Below are positions 1 through 6,858 of a stretch of DNA of 13,205 bases, in pieces (position 1 is the stretch's first letter; each line of letters opens with the position of its first letter). The position numbers and the translations under genes were made by a program. The stretch is from the NCBI GenBank assembly GCA_002380945.1, contig DFWO01000005.1, forward strand, positions 2,559 to 15,763. Direction: 5' to 3'. Origin of the DNA: Methylococcaceae bacterium UBA4132 (GTDB lineage: Bacteria > Pseudomonadota > Gammaproteobacteria > Methylococcales > Methylomonadaceae). The notes beneath the pieces were generated by a model. It searched no databases. It saw nothing but the letters and a program-made list of their open reading frames with translations, and was not told the DNA's origin.

Positions 1-134
1 TCTTGTGGCGATTTTTTGGTGTATTCCAACAACCAGCTGCCCTCAACTTCCTGTTCAGACTTTATCGCCTCAGCGCAAGCAATTGTACTTGCAAACAACA
101 GGGGCAAAACCAATAACGCATTTATTTTTTTCAT
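1..134 (-). CDS. Exported protein, N-terminal fragment (cut by window edge)
   Basis: Read leftward from the ATG at 132-134, the frame is open for 44 codons to the window edge. It starts MKKINALLVLPLLFAS, a basic N-region followed by a hydrophobic core, and continues to an A-C-A/E cleavage site near residues 19-22, as expected for signal peptidase I. A cysteine at residue 20 is present but the preceding T-I-A is a poor lipobox, so a lipoprotein is less likely. The mature start (EAIKSEQEVEGSWLLEYTKK) is not enough to name a family, though a GSW-x-L start is seen in small beta-barrel or lipocalin-like periplasmic proteins. A GAGG ribosome site lies about 8 bases before the ATG (CCTGAGG then AAAAAATT). 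Function unknown; periplasmic location inferred. Confidence 0.7.
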   Translation of the reverse strand, partial: MKKINALLVLPLLFASTIACAEAIKSEQEVEGSWLLEYTKKSPQ

Positions 135-168
135 AATTTTTTCCTCAGGTTAAGAAAGAACATATAAG

Positions 169-201
169 GTGTTTTGCTAAAACACGCTATTTCGCAATAG
201 C
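169..201 (-). other. Two tandem hairpins in the leader of the exported-protein gene
   Basis: Two perfect stem-loops abut: GTGTTTT-GCT-AAAACAC at 169-185 (7 bp, 3-base loop) and GCTATT-TCGC-AATAGC at 186-201 (6 bp, 4-base loop). They lie 35-67 bases upstream of the leftward start codon at 134, so they would fall in its 5' leader or overlap its promoter. Neither is followed by a T tract on either strand. A leader control element or a paired operator is possible; the sequence alone does not decide. Confidence 0.4.
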
Positions 202-318
202 ACAGTTATTGTACAAGAAACCGTAGCTTATGAATGGGCTTTACTATTAATCCAGTCATTAGCGAAGCACTGTAGGTTAAAGCTAGCGACAGAGGTGTTA
301 GCTGCAAAGTAGCGCGAA

Positions 319-355
319 TTAGACCTTTCAGGTTTTGAAAACCAGAAAGGTCTAA
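319..355 (-). terminator. Hairpin just downstream of mutS
   Basis: TTAGACCTTTC (319-329) pairs perfectly with GAAAGGTCTAA (345-355). After an A-A mismatch, GGTTT (331-335) pairs with AAACC (339-343) around a 3-base loop. The hairpin starts 3 bases beyond the mutS stop codon, the expected place for a transcript end. It lacks a T tract after the stem in the mutS direction, so it is a weak intrinsic terminator at best and may instead protect the 3' end of the mRNA. Confidence 0.45.
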
Positions 356-358
356 AGC

Positions 359-2914
359 CTAAACCATATCTTTAAGCTTATACAGCAACGCCAATGCTTC
401 TCTGGGGCTTATTTCATCGGGGTTTAGATCTTTTAGTTTGTCCACCACAGGGTGAACATCTTTTACTGAAAATAAATCCAGTTGTTGTGTACCTGTTCCC
501 GCTTGCTGTTCCAGATAGGCGTTATCTTCCAGTTGGCGTAATTTGAGTTTGGCTTTGTCTATGACTGAACGCGGCACACCTGCGAGAGCGGCGACTTGCA
601 AGCCGTAGCTTTGACTTGCCGCACCGTTCTTCACTGCGTGTAAAAAAATAATTTTATCACCGTGTTCCATTGCATCTAAATGCACGTTTTCAATACTGCG
701 TTGTTCATCGGCTAGCGTGGTCAGTTCAAAATAATGAGTGGCAAACAGGGTGAAAGCTTTAGTCGTTTTGGCAAGATAATCCGCACAGGCATACGCCAGC
801 GATAAGCCGTCAAAAGTACTGGTACCGCGTCCAATTTCATCCATTAGAATTAAACTTTTCGCAGTGGCATTGTGCAGAATATTAGCTGTTTCGGACATTT
901 CCACCATGAAGGTAGAACGTCCGCTGGACACATCATCCGATGCACCGATGCGGGTAAAGATTTTATCTATCGTGCCGATGGTGGCAGATTTTGCGGGAAC
1001 ATAACTGCCGATATGCGCCATTAACACGATGAGCGCGGCTTGGCGCATATATGTTGATTTTCCACCCATGTTCGGACCTGTAATCACCAACATTCGGCGG
1101 CTATTTGAGAGGTTTAAATCATTGGGGACAAAGGGAATATCGGACACTTGTTCAACCACTAAATGCCGACCGCCTTCGATGTTTATGCCTGATTTAGTCA
1201 CTAACGTGGGTTGCGCTAAATCCAAACTATCAGCGCGTTCGGCAAAATTAACCAACACATCCAGTTCTGCCAACGCAGTCGCGCAGTGTTGCAAGGGAAT
1301 TAAATCAGTCGCGATGGTGGTGAGTAGTTGTTCATACAAAAATTTTTCAAAGACTAGGGATTTATCTATAGCACTCAGGACTTTATCTTCAAAGGCTTTG
1401 AGTTCTTCGGTGATATAACGCTCCGCGCCTTTTAAAGTTTGTTTGCGCGTGTAATGTACGGGGACTTTTTCCGAATGTAAGCGGGAAATTTCGATGTAAT
1501 AACCGTGGACGCGGTTGTAATTTACTTTTAAATTTAAACCTGTGGCGGCTTTTTCGCGGGCTTCTAAATCAATCAGAAACTGGTCGGCGTTTTGGCTTAA
1601 GTTTCTTAGGTCGTCTAATTCTTGGTTGTAACCTTCAGCAATTACGCCGCCGTCACGAATCAAGACAGGTGGATTGTCGATAATGGCAGCTTGTAATAAC
1701 GCGGCTAACGCGGGTTGTTCGCCAATTTGTTGGCTTAAGCGGTTAAGTTGTGGATTGTCACTGGCGGCTAAGGTGGTTTGTAAATCGGGCAGAACAGCCA
1801 AGGTATTACGCAACACCAGCAAATCACGCGGACGGGCAGATTTTAACGCGATACGCGAGCTGATACGTTCAATATCACCTACATGACGTAAATGCGTTTG
1901 TACGGTTTGATGTAAACGATTAGTTAGCAGGCTATCAATACAGGCGTAACGGTGTTTGAGTATGCTTTGATCGCGTAAAGGACGGTGTAACCAACGCCGT
2001 AAACAACGACTGCCCATTGCGGTGACAGTGTTATCGAGTACGCCAAATAGCGTGTGTTGGATTTGCCCAGACGGGTGAAAATCCAGTTCTAAATTACGGC
2101 GACTGGCAGCGTCTAATAGAATAGTGTCGTTGCTGCTTTCGGTGGTGATGCCTTGAATATGCGGCAACGCACTTTGTTGGGTATCTTTGACATAGTGTAA
2201 TAACGCACCCGCAGCGGCAATGGCGGCGGTTAAATTATCACAACCATAGCCTTTTAAATCGACAGTGTTGAATTGTTTTAACAACTGTTGCCGCGCACTT
2301 TCACTATCAAAATGCCAAACAGGGCGGCGGCATAAACCTGTGCGCTGTTTTAAACTGACAGGCAAACACCAATCTTCGCTGTATAACAATTCAGCAGGAT
2401 TCAGGCGTTCAATTTCACTGAGTAACAGTGATTCGGCAGTGACTTGTTGCAGAATAAATCGCCCGCTGGTTAAGTCTAAACTTGCCAGTCCATAGTGTTG
2501 TTCTAAGGCGCACACGGCAACTAATAAATTATCTTTTTTATCTTCCAGTAATGCGTCATCGGTAACGGTGGCAGGTGTTACCACGCGCACGACTTTACGT
2601 TCAACTGGCCCTTTACTGGTTGCAGGATCGCCGATTTGTTCGCACATGGCAACAGACTCACCATTGCGTAATAATTTAGCCAGATAAGCTTCGGCGGCAT
2701 GATAAGGCACACCAGCCATCGGAATGGCTGAACCTGCCGATGAGCCACGACTGGTGAGCGTTATATCCAATAATTGCGCCGCTTTTTTGGCATCATCAAA
2801 AAACAATTCATAAAAATCACCCATGCGATAAAACACCAGCGTTTCAGGGTATTGGGCTTTGATGCGTAAATATTGCTGCATCATCGGGGTATGCGGGTTT
2901 TGCTCTATACTCAT
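359..2914 (-). CDS. mutS: DNA mismatch repair protein MutS
   Basis: The product recognises base mismatches and small loops, then uses ATP to recruit MutL and start strand-directed repair. The 851-residue protein is the usual length (E. coli 853). Visible motifs are the mismatch-reading F-Y-E at residues 34-36, the P-loop GPNMGGKST at 613-621, the Walker B and signature stretch DEIGRGTSTFDG from 692, and FATHYFELT just after it. Near the C-terminus QLDLF at 811-815 is a good sliding-clamp binding motif, at the place where E. coli MutS carries its clamp motif. The start at 2914 gives the normal N-terminus (HTPMMQQYLRIKAQ). No purine-rich ribosome site precedes it; the 24 bases before the ATG read A/T with a C run on this strand. 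It is divergent from pncC. All key residues look intact. Confidence 0.98.
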   Translation of the reverse strand: MSIEQNPHTPMMQQYLRIKAQYPETLVFYRMGDFYELFFDDAKKAAQLLDITLTSRGSSAGSAIPMAGVPYHAAEAYLAKLLRNGESVAMCEQIGDPATSKGPVERKVVRVVTPATVTDDALLEDKKDNLLVAVCALEQHYGLASLDLTSGRFILQQVTAESLLLSEIERLNPAELLYSEDWCLPVSLKQRTGLCRRPVWHFDSESARQQLLKQFNTVDLKGYGCDNLTAAIAAAGALLHYVKDTQQSALPHIQGITTESSNDTILLDAASRRNLELDFHPSGQIQHTLFGVLDNTVTAMGSRCLRRWLHRPLRDQSILKHRYACIDSLLTNRLHQTVQTHLRHVGDIERISSRIALKSARPRDLLVLRNTLAVLPDLQTTLAASDNPQLNRLSQQIGEQPALAALLQAAIIDNPPVLIRDGGVIAEGYNQELDDLRNLSQNADQFLIDLEAREKAATGLNLKVNYNRVHGYYIEISRLHSEKVPVHYTRKQTLKGAERYITEELKAFEDKVLSAIDKSLVFEKFLYEQLLTTIATDLIPLQHCATALAELDVLVNFAERADSLDLAQPTLVTKSGINIEGGRHLVVEQVSDIPFVPNDLNLSNSRRMLVITGPNMGGKSTYMRQAALIVLMAHIGSYVPAKSATIGTIDKIFTRIGASDDVSSGRSTFMVEMSETANILHNATAKSLILMDEIGRGTSTFDGLSLAYACADYLAKTTKAFTLFATHYFELTTLADEQRSIENVHLDAMEHGDKIIFLHAVKNGAASQSYGLQVAALAGVPRSVIDKAKLKLRQLEDNAYLEQQAGTGTQQLDLFSVKDVHPVVDKLKDLNPDEISPREALALLYKLKDMV

Positions 2915-2938
2915 GGTTTTTTTAGACAGGGGAAAAAA
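2915..2938. promoter_or_regulatory. Very short divergent mutS/pncC intergenic region with pncC ribosome site
   Basis: Only 24 bases separate the two start codons. AGGGGA at 2928-2933 is a clear ribosome site 5 bases before the pncC ATG at 2939, and it decides that start over an in-frame ATG at 2873 lying inside mutS. On the mutS strand no Shine-Dalgarno is visible. A full promoter does not fit, so each gene's promoter probably lies within the other's coding sequence (inference). Confidence 0.6.
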
Positions 2939-3415
2939 ATGGATGCTGAATTACTGGCATTGGCAACACAACTTGGGCAACACTTGCAAGCGAACGGCAA
3001 GATGATTGCCACCGCCGAATCATGTACAGGCGGTGGCATTGCGCAAATTATTACCGAAATCGCGGGCAGTTCTAAGTGGTTTGACCGAGGTTTTGTAACT
3101 TATAGCAATCTGTCTAAAGTACAAATGCTGGCGGTCAATCCTGCTACTTTAGACACATTCGGCGCGGTGAGCGGACAAACCGCGCTGGAAATGGTACGCG
3201 GTGCATTGCTATACAGTGCGGCAGATTGCGCTATTGCCGTGACAGGCATTGCAGGACCTGACGGTGGCAGCTTAGAAAAACCAGTTGGTACGGTATTCAT
3301 TGCACGGTGTTATAAGCATGAAACCGCGAATGTCATCAGAAAACAATTTGTGGGGAATCGACATCAAATAAGAACGCAAACAATAAAAACTGCGCTGGAA
3401 TGGCTGTTGTTATAA
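2939..3415 (+). CDS. pncC: Nicotinamide-nucleotide amidohydrolase PncC (CinA C-terminal domain protein)
   Basis: The family deamidates nicotinamide mononucleotide to nicotinate mononucleotide, recycling the NMN made by NAD-dependent DNA ligase; it acts in the cytoplasm. The 158-residue product is the stand-alone CinA C-terminal domain, close to the 165-residue E. coli protein. Motifs: ATAESCTGGG at 24-33 including the catalytic serine S28, FGAVSGQTA in the middle, and TGIAGPDGG at 102-110 followed by the KPVGTVFIA strand. The ATG at 2939 was chosen for its AGGGGA site and because it gives the normal family N-terminus; the 22 extra codons upstream are mutS antisense. Many gammaproteobacteria have recA directly after this gene. 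Here the next gene is instead a convergent small gene 41 bases away. Confidence 0.93.
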   Translation: MDAELLALATQLGQHLQANGKMIATAESCTGGGIAQIITEIAGSSKWFDRGFVTYSNLSKVQMLAVNPATLDTFGAVSGQTALEMVRGALLYSAADCAIAVTGIAGPDGGSLEKPVGTVFIARCYKHETANVIRKQFVGNRHQIRTQTIKTALEWLLL

Positions 3416-3456
3416 AGCGAGGTCTTGTTTCATCGTAAGGCTAATAAAACCTACTA

Positions 3457-3681
3457 TTAAAAGCCAAACTCAGAATCATCAAAGTCTTCAAATTGTTCTT
3501 TTAAACGTTTCTTTTCCCAATAAATTTCAATTTTTCGACGTGCATCTCGTTTGACAGTATCTTCATCGAGATTAACAGGTGGTACATATTCCCCGTCAAA
3601 AATATCATCGTCATCCGCATCGGGTTCAGCGGTAGTCTGTGCGCTGACCTTAGGCGCGGACTTAGTAGTTGTTTTAGTCAT
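3457..3681 (-). CDS. Small acidic protein, PA3496-like family
   Basis: A 74-residue protein with no signal peptide or membrane segment. The N-terminal third is a Thr/Lys/Ser/Ala-rich tail (MTKTTTKSAPKVSAQ). An acidic run DADDDDIFDGE follows, then the likely conserved part: KRDARRKIEIYWEKKRLKEQ, a basic amphipathic helix, ending FEDFDDSEFGF. The R-R-(K/R)-I-E ... E-K-(K/R)-L-(K/R)-E pattern resembles the PA3496 family, annotated as a putative envelope-integrity protein, but this is recognition by eye. The start at 3681 is preferred because GGAG (3691-3694 on the opposite strand) sits 9 bases before it; an in-frame ATG 15 bases upstream at 3696 has no ribosome site. It converges with pncC. The role is not established. 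Confidence 0.7.
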   Translation of the reverse strand: MTKTTTKSAPKVSAQTTAEPDADDDDIFDGEYVPPVNLDEDTVKRDARRKIEIYWEKKRLKEQFEDFDDSEFGF

Positions 3682-3690
3682 GGTTAAATG

Positions 3691-3694
3691 CTCC
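3691..3694 (-). promoter_or_regulatory. Ribosome binding site GGAG for the small acidic gene
   Basis: On the minus strand GGAG is followed by 9 bases and then the ATG at 3681. It overlaps the region just after the alternative ATG at 3696 and so favours the shorter 74-residue product. Confidence 0.55.
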
Positions 3695-3708
3695 ATTTGT
3701 GTGTTTTT

Positions 3709-3769
3709 TTAAATCCTATCATAATCGCTTATAAAGCAAAAAATAATATTGTCATAATCTAGGATTTAA
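3709..3769. repeat. 10-bp inverted repeat with internal direct repeats
   Basis: TTAAATCCTA (3709-3718) and TAGGATTTAA (3760-3769) are perfect inverted copies 41 bases apart. Just inside each arm lies a direct copy of TCATAATC (3719-3726 and 3752-3759). The pair brackets the candidate promoter of the leftward small gene. It could be a paired operator; a long-loop terminator is less likely given the spacing. Confidence 0.45.
3728..3755 (-). promoter_or_regulatory. Candidate sigma-70 promoter of the small acidic gene
   Basis: On the minus strand ATGACA (3750-3755) and TATAAG (3728-3733) are separated by 16 bases, giving a start about 40 bases before the start codon. Both boxes match the consensus at four of six positions. 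Prediction by eye. Confidence 0.35.
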
Positions 3770-3883
3770 CAAAAACGCTCAGAATTAATCTTAATTTTTG
3801 CCAGTAGCCACTATTAACAAGCGCAATGATGGGGGATGTTATCCACTATTCAAGTCATCCTAGCAAATACTCAAAAGAACGCA

Positions 3884-3913
3884 TTGTTTTATTAGCATAG
3901 CAACACCTAGAAT
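3884..3913 (+). promoter_or_regulatory. Candidate promoter of the CheB-CheR-PAS operon
   Basis: TTGTTT (3884-3889), 18 bases, then TAGAAT (3908-3913), lying about 40 bases before the chosen start codon at 3955. This is a moderate match to the sigma-70 pattern in an AT-rich region where chance matches are common. Confidence 0.3.
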
Positions 3914-3954
3914 GAATTAAAATGCTCTTATTAAATTCATGTAGAGTTCTGCTC

Positions 3955-6858
3955 ATGCCCGTTAAAAAAACGATTACTCCTGATAAGCCTTCTGTTTCTA
4001 AAAATACCTTTCCTATTGTCGGCATTGGTGCATCGGCTGGTGGTTTAGAAGCGTTCGAGCAGTTTTTTCATCATACGCCTGTCGATAGTGATATGGCGTT
4101 TGTATTAGTGCCGCATCTTGATCCTAGTCACGCCAGTTTACTCACTGAAATTTTGCAACGTGTCACCACGATGCCTGTGATTGAGGCAACGAATCAAATG
4201 CCTGTTCAGCCGAATCATGTTTATATCATTCCACCGAATCGTGACATGGAAATCTCTCATGGAGAACTGCAACTCAGCATACCGACTGTAGCGCGTGGGC
4301 AACGCTTACCCATTGATAGTTTTTTGCGTTCATTGGCTGAAGATCAGCAAGAAAAAGCTATCGGCATCATTCTATCTGGCACAGGTACTGACGGCACACA
4401 AGGAGCGCGAAGCGTACTCGGTGCGGGCGGTATTACCCTAGTGCAAGAACCTAGCACGGCCAAATATGACGGTATGCCCTGCAGTGTTATTCATGCAGGT
4501 TATGCCACCCATATTCTGCCTGTTGAGCAAATGTGGGAGACACTGCACGCCAGTCTTCGTAATCTTGTTCTCACTGACATACCTATCCTGCCCGAGCAAA
4601 CAAGCGCAGGTGGTATAAAGCGCGTGCTAATTCAACTGCGTGCTATTACAGGTCATGACTTTTCATTATATAAACAAAGCACTATTCATCGACGTATCGA
4701 ACGACGTATGTTGCAACACTCTATTGATGATATTGACGTTTATACACGTTTTCTCAAAGAAAACCCCAGCGAAGTTCATGCCTTGTTCAGAGAATTGCTG
4801 ATTAATGTTACCAGTTTTTTTCGTGATTCAGACGCGTTTAATGTGTTGCAAAAAGAAGTTCTGCCCTATTTGTGTAAAGATAAAACTGATGATGCAGAGT
4901 TTCGCGTTTGGGTGGCAGGTTGCTCAACAGGTGAGGAAGCCTATTCGATTGCCATACTACTCCGCGAACTAATGACGGAAACACGGCAAGATTTTAGAGT
5001 GCAGATTTACAGCACTGATCTCGATGATGACGCGATTCCCATCGCACGAGCTGGTTTTTATCCATTGAACATTGCTCAAGATGTTACGCCAGAGCGGCTA
5101 CAGCATTTTTTTATCAAAGAAGAGACAGGGTATCGAATAAAAAAAGAAATCCGCGAAATGGTGGTGTTCGCCATTCAAAATGTCATTAAAGACCCGCCGT
5201 TTACTAAACTTGATTTACTGAGTTGCCGTAACTTAATGATTTATTTGGGTCATGAATTACAAAATCGCCTGATTCCGACCTTTCATTACGCCCTTAAACC
5301 TAATGGTATACTGTTTCTGTCACCCTCAGAGGGTATCGGCAATCATACTGAACTCTTTTCAGTCTTCAACCGCAAATGGAAATTTTACCGTGCTATGCCG
5401 TCACATAGCTCTACTCAGATGCTAATAAACGCGCCATCACTATTGACAGAAAAATCCAATGAATATGTCACGGAGAAAGTTATCAAACCTCTCAAAGAAA
5501 TCAACTTTTCTGACTACGCGCCAAAGATGCTGGCGCAATTTTTCGCCCCCGCATCGGTGATTACTGACCTTAAGGGGGACATTCTCTATGTGCATGGTGA
5601 TACAGGTAAATACCTACGCCCTGCACCAGGTGACGCTACCCTCAACATCATTGAAATGGCACGCGAAGGACTGGCTATAGAATTGCGTTCTGCAATTCAC
5701 GCAACCACCAATAATGAAAAACTCACCTTGAACCGAGTATTGCAAGTTAAAACCAATGGCGGATTTACCACGGTTAACTTGACTGTGCGTCCATTGCTGG
5801 ATGCAACAGGCTCTCATAGTCAATTGCTAGTGAGTTTTCTGGATATTCCCACGCCTAAACCAGCGCGTAAACGTACCGTTAAATCCGCTGAATCACAGCG
5901 TATCGAAGAATTGGAACGTGATTTAGTCTACTTAAAAGAAAGCTATCAGGTCAGTCTCGAAGAACAACAGGCAGTCAACGAAGAACTTAAATCCACCAAT
6001 GAAGAAATGCAGTCCACCAATGAGGAACTACAATCGACTAACGAAGAATTAGAAACCTCCAAAGAAGAATTACAATCAGTCAACGAAGAACTCATCACCG
6101 TCAATTCAGAACTGCAAGCCAAAATTGAGCAACTCGCCGACATACAGAATGATATGAAAAACTTGCTGGATAATATTAATGTCGGCATTATTTTTCTGGA
6201 TAGACAGTTGGTCATTCGTCGTTTCACGCGTGAAGCAACGCGGATTTACCGGCTGATTACCAGCGATGTAGGACGACCTTTAAATGACATTAAATGTGTG
6301 GTGGCCATTGATGATTTGCTTGTTGCTGCGCAACGGGTACTGGACTCACTGATTCCCTATGAACGAGAAATACACATTGATAGTGATACTTGGCTACTGG
6401 CGCGTATTCAACCTTATCGCACGCTCAATAATATGATTGATGGTGTCGTATTAACTTTCACCGATATTACCTCACGCATTAAAGCGATAGTAATCGAAGA
6501 AGCACTGGTTGTGGCTGAAAGCATCGTTAATACCATCCGTGAACCTTTTGTTGTTCTCGATAATCATTTGAAGGTGCTGTTTGCCAGTGAGTCCTTTTAT
6601 GTACAATTTCAACTCAAACAGGCAGATACGATAAATCAGCAAATTTACCAGCTTGGCAACCCGCCGTGGGATAACGCCACCTTGCATGAATTACTAGATA
6701 GCGTACTATTACATAATCAAGCCATTGAAAATTATGTATTGGAATATGATTTGCCTGATAGGGTGTATCAAAAAGTGTTACTCAATACCCGCCGCATTAT
6801 CAGTAAGACGGAGGTATTACAAATGATTTTGCTATCAATGGAGCTAATTCATGATTAA
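3955..6858 (+). CDS. CheB methylesterase-CheR methyltransferase fusion with PAS domains
   Basis: A 967-residue cytoplasmic signalling protein. Residues 19-200 are a CheB methylesterase/deamidase domain with its triad at S27 (GIGASAGG), H54 (PHLDPSHASLL) and D146 (GTGTDGTQG). Residues 222-490 are a CheR methyltransferase with LLINVTSFFRD, the SAM-binding CSTGEEAYS at 323-331, and LLSCRNLMIYL. A PAS-like segment covers about 517-630. A long Glu-rich coiled coil runs 648-730 with an NEELQST-type heptad, followed by PAS domains at about 734-842 and 852-967. There is no receiver domain before CheB and no histidine kinase after the last PAS domain, which in relatives often precedes one. No membrane segments. 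Start chosen at 3955 (MPVKKTITP); an in-frame ATG at 3922 adds 11 residues and neither has a strong ribosome site. It overlaps the next gene by 8 bp. The substrate of its methylation cycle is unknown; no chemoreceptor is nearby. Confidence 0.9.
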   Translation: MPVKKTITPDKPSVSKNTFPIVGIGASAGGLEAFEQFFHHTPVDSDMAFVLVPHLDPSHASLLTEILQRVTTMPVIEATNQMPVQPNHVYIIPPNRDMEISHGELQLSIPTVARGQRLPIDSFLRSLAEDQQEKAIGIILSGTGTDGTQGARSVLGAGGITLVQEPSTAKYDGMPCSVIHAGYATHILPVEQMWETLHASLRNLVLTDIPILPEQTSAGGIKRVLIQLRAITGHDFSLYKQSTIHRRIERRMLQHSIDDIDVYTRFLKENPSEVHALFRELLINVTSFFRDSDAFNVLQKEVLPYLCKDKTDDAEFRVWVAGCSTGEEAYSIAILLRELMTETRQDFRVQIYSTDLDDDAIPIARAGFYPLNIAQDVTPERLQHFFIKEETGYRIKKEIREMVVFAIQNVIKDPPFTKLDLLSCRNLMIYLGHELQNRLIPTFHYALKPNGILFLSPSEGIGNHTELFSVFNRKWKFYRAMPSHSSTQMLINAPSLLTEKSNEYVTEKVIKPLKEINFSDYAPKMLAQFFAPASVITDLKGDILYVHGDTGKYLRPAPGDATLNIIEMAREGLAIELRSAIHATTNNEKLTLNRVLQVKTNGGFTTVNLTVRPLLDATGSHSQLLVSFLDIPTPKPARKRTVKSAESQRIEELERDLVYLKESYQVSLEEQQAVNEELKSTNEEMQSTNEELQSTNEELETSKEELQSVNEELITVNSELQAKIEQLADIQNDMKNLLDNINVGIIFLDRQLVIRRFTREATRIYRLITSDVGRPLNDIKCVVAIDDLLVAAQRVLDSLIPYEREIHIDSDTWLLARIQPYRTLNNMIDGVVLTFTDITSRIKAIVIEEALVVAESIVNTIREPFVVLDNHLKVLFASESFYVQFQLKQADTINQQIYQLGNPPWDNATLHELLDSVLLHNQAIENYVLEYDLPDRVYQKVLLNTRRIISKTEVLQMILLSMELIHD
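5977..6123 (+). repeat. Seven 21-bp coding repeats (heptad coiled coil)
   Basis: Seven consecutive 21-base units encode NEELKST, NEEMQST, NEELQST, NEELETS, KEELQSV, NEELITV and NSELQAK (residues 675-723 of the CheB-CheR protein). The protein heptad is better conserved than the DNA, so it is maintained by coding selection rather than being a recent tandem duplication. It is a typical linker of this protein class. Six of the seven units carry a Glu-Glu pair in the same heptad position. Confidence 0.85.
6840..6858 (+). promoter_or_regulatory. Translational coupling site between the two sensor genes
   Basis: GGAG (6840-6843) lies 7 bases before the ATG at 6851, inside the upstream gene, whose stop codon is at 6856-6858. 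Start and stop overlap in ATGATTAA, so ribosomes finishing the first gene are well placed to start the second. Confidence 0.7.

Noticed and set aside
1029..2495. Plus-strand open frames within mutS
   Set aside because: They are antisense to conserved MutS domains and have shadow-like compositions.
2873..2938. A 22-codon N-terminal extension of PncC
   Set aside because: It lies inside mutS on the other strand, has no ribosome site, and the ATG at 2939 has a good one and gives the family's normal N-terminus.
3416..3456. A shared bidirectional terminator between the convergent pncC and small acidic genes
   Set aside because: Only 3-bp complementarities (AGG/CCT) were found and no T tract; nothing supports a terminator here.
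3922..3954. An 11-residue upstream extension of the CheB-CheR protein
   Set aside because: No ribosome site before the ATG at 3922 and the residues MLLLNSCRVLL do not resemble the charged start usual before the CheB domain. The possibility remains because the site before 3955 is also weak.
5977..6123. Regular 21-base units that at first look like a tandem repeat or CRISPR-like array
   Set aside because: Units are in frame, contiguous without spacers, and encode a known coiled-coil heptad; DNA identity between units is modest.
5946..6227. Open frame of 93 codons on the minus strand with Ser/Leu/Val-rich repeats
   Set aside because: It is the antisense of the heptad coiled coil in the CheB-CheR gene; the repetition and openness come from the coding strand.
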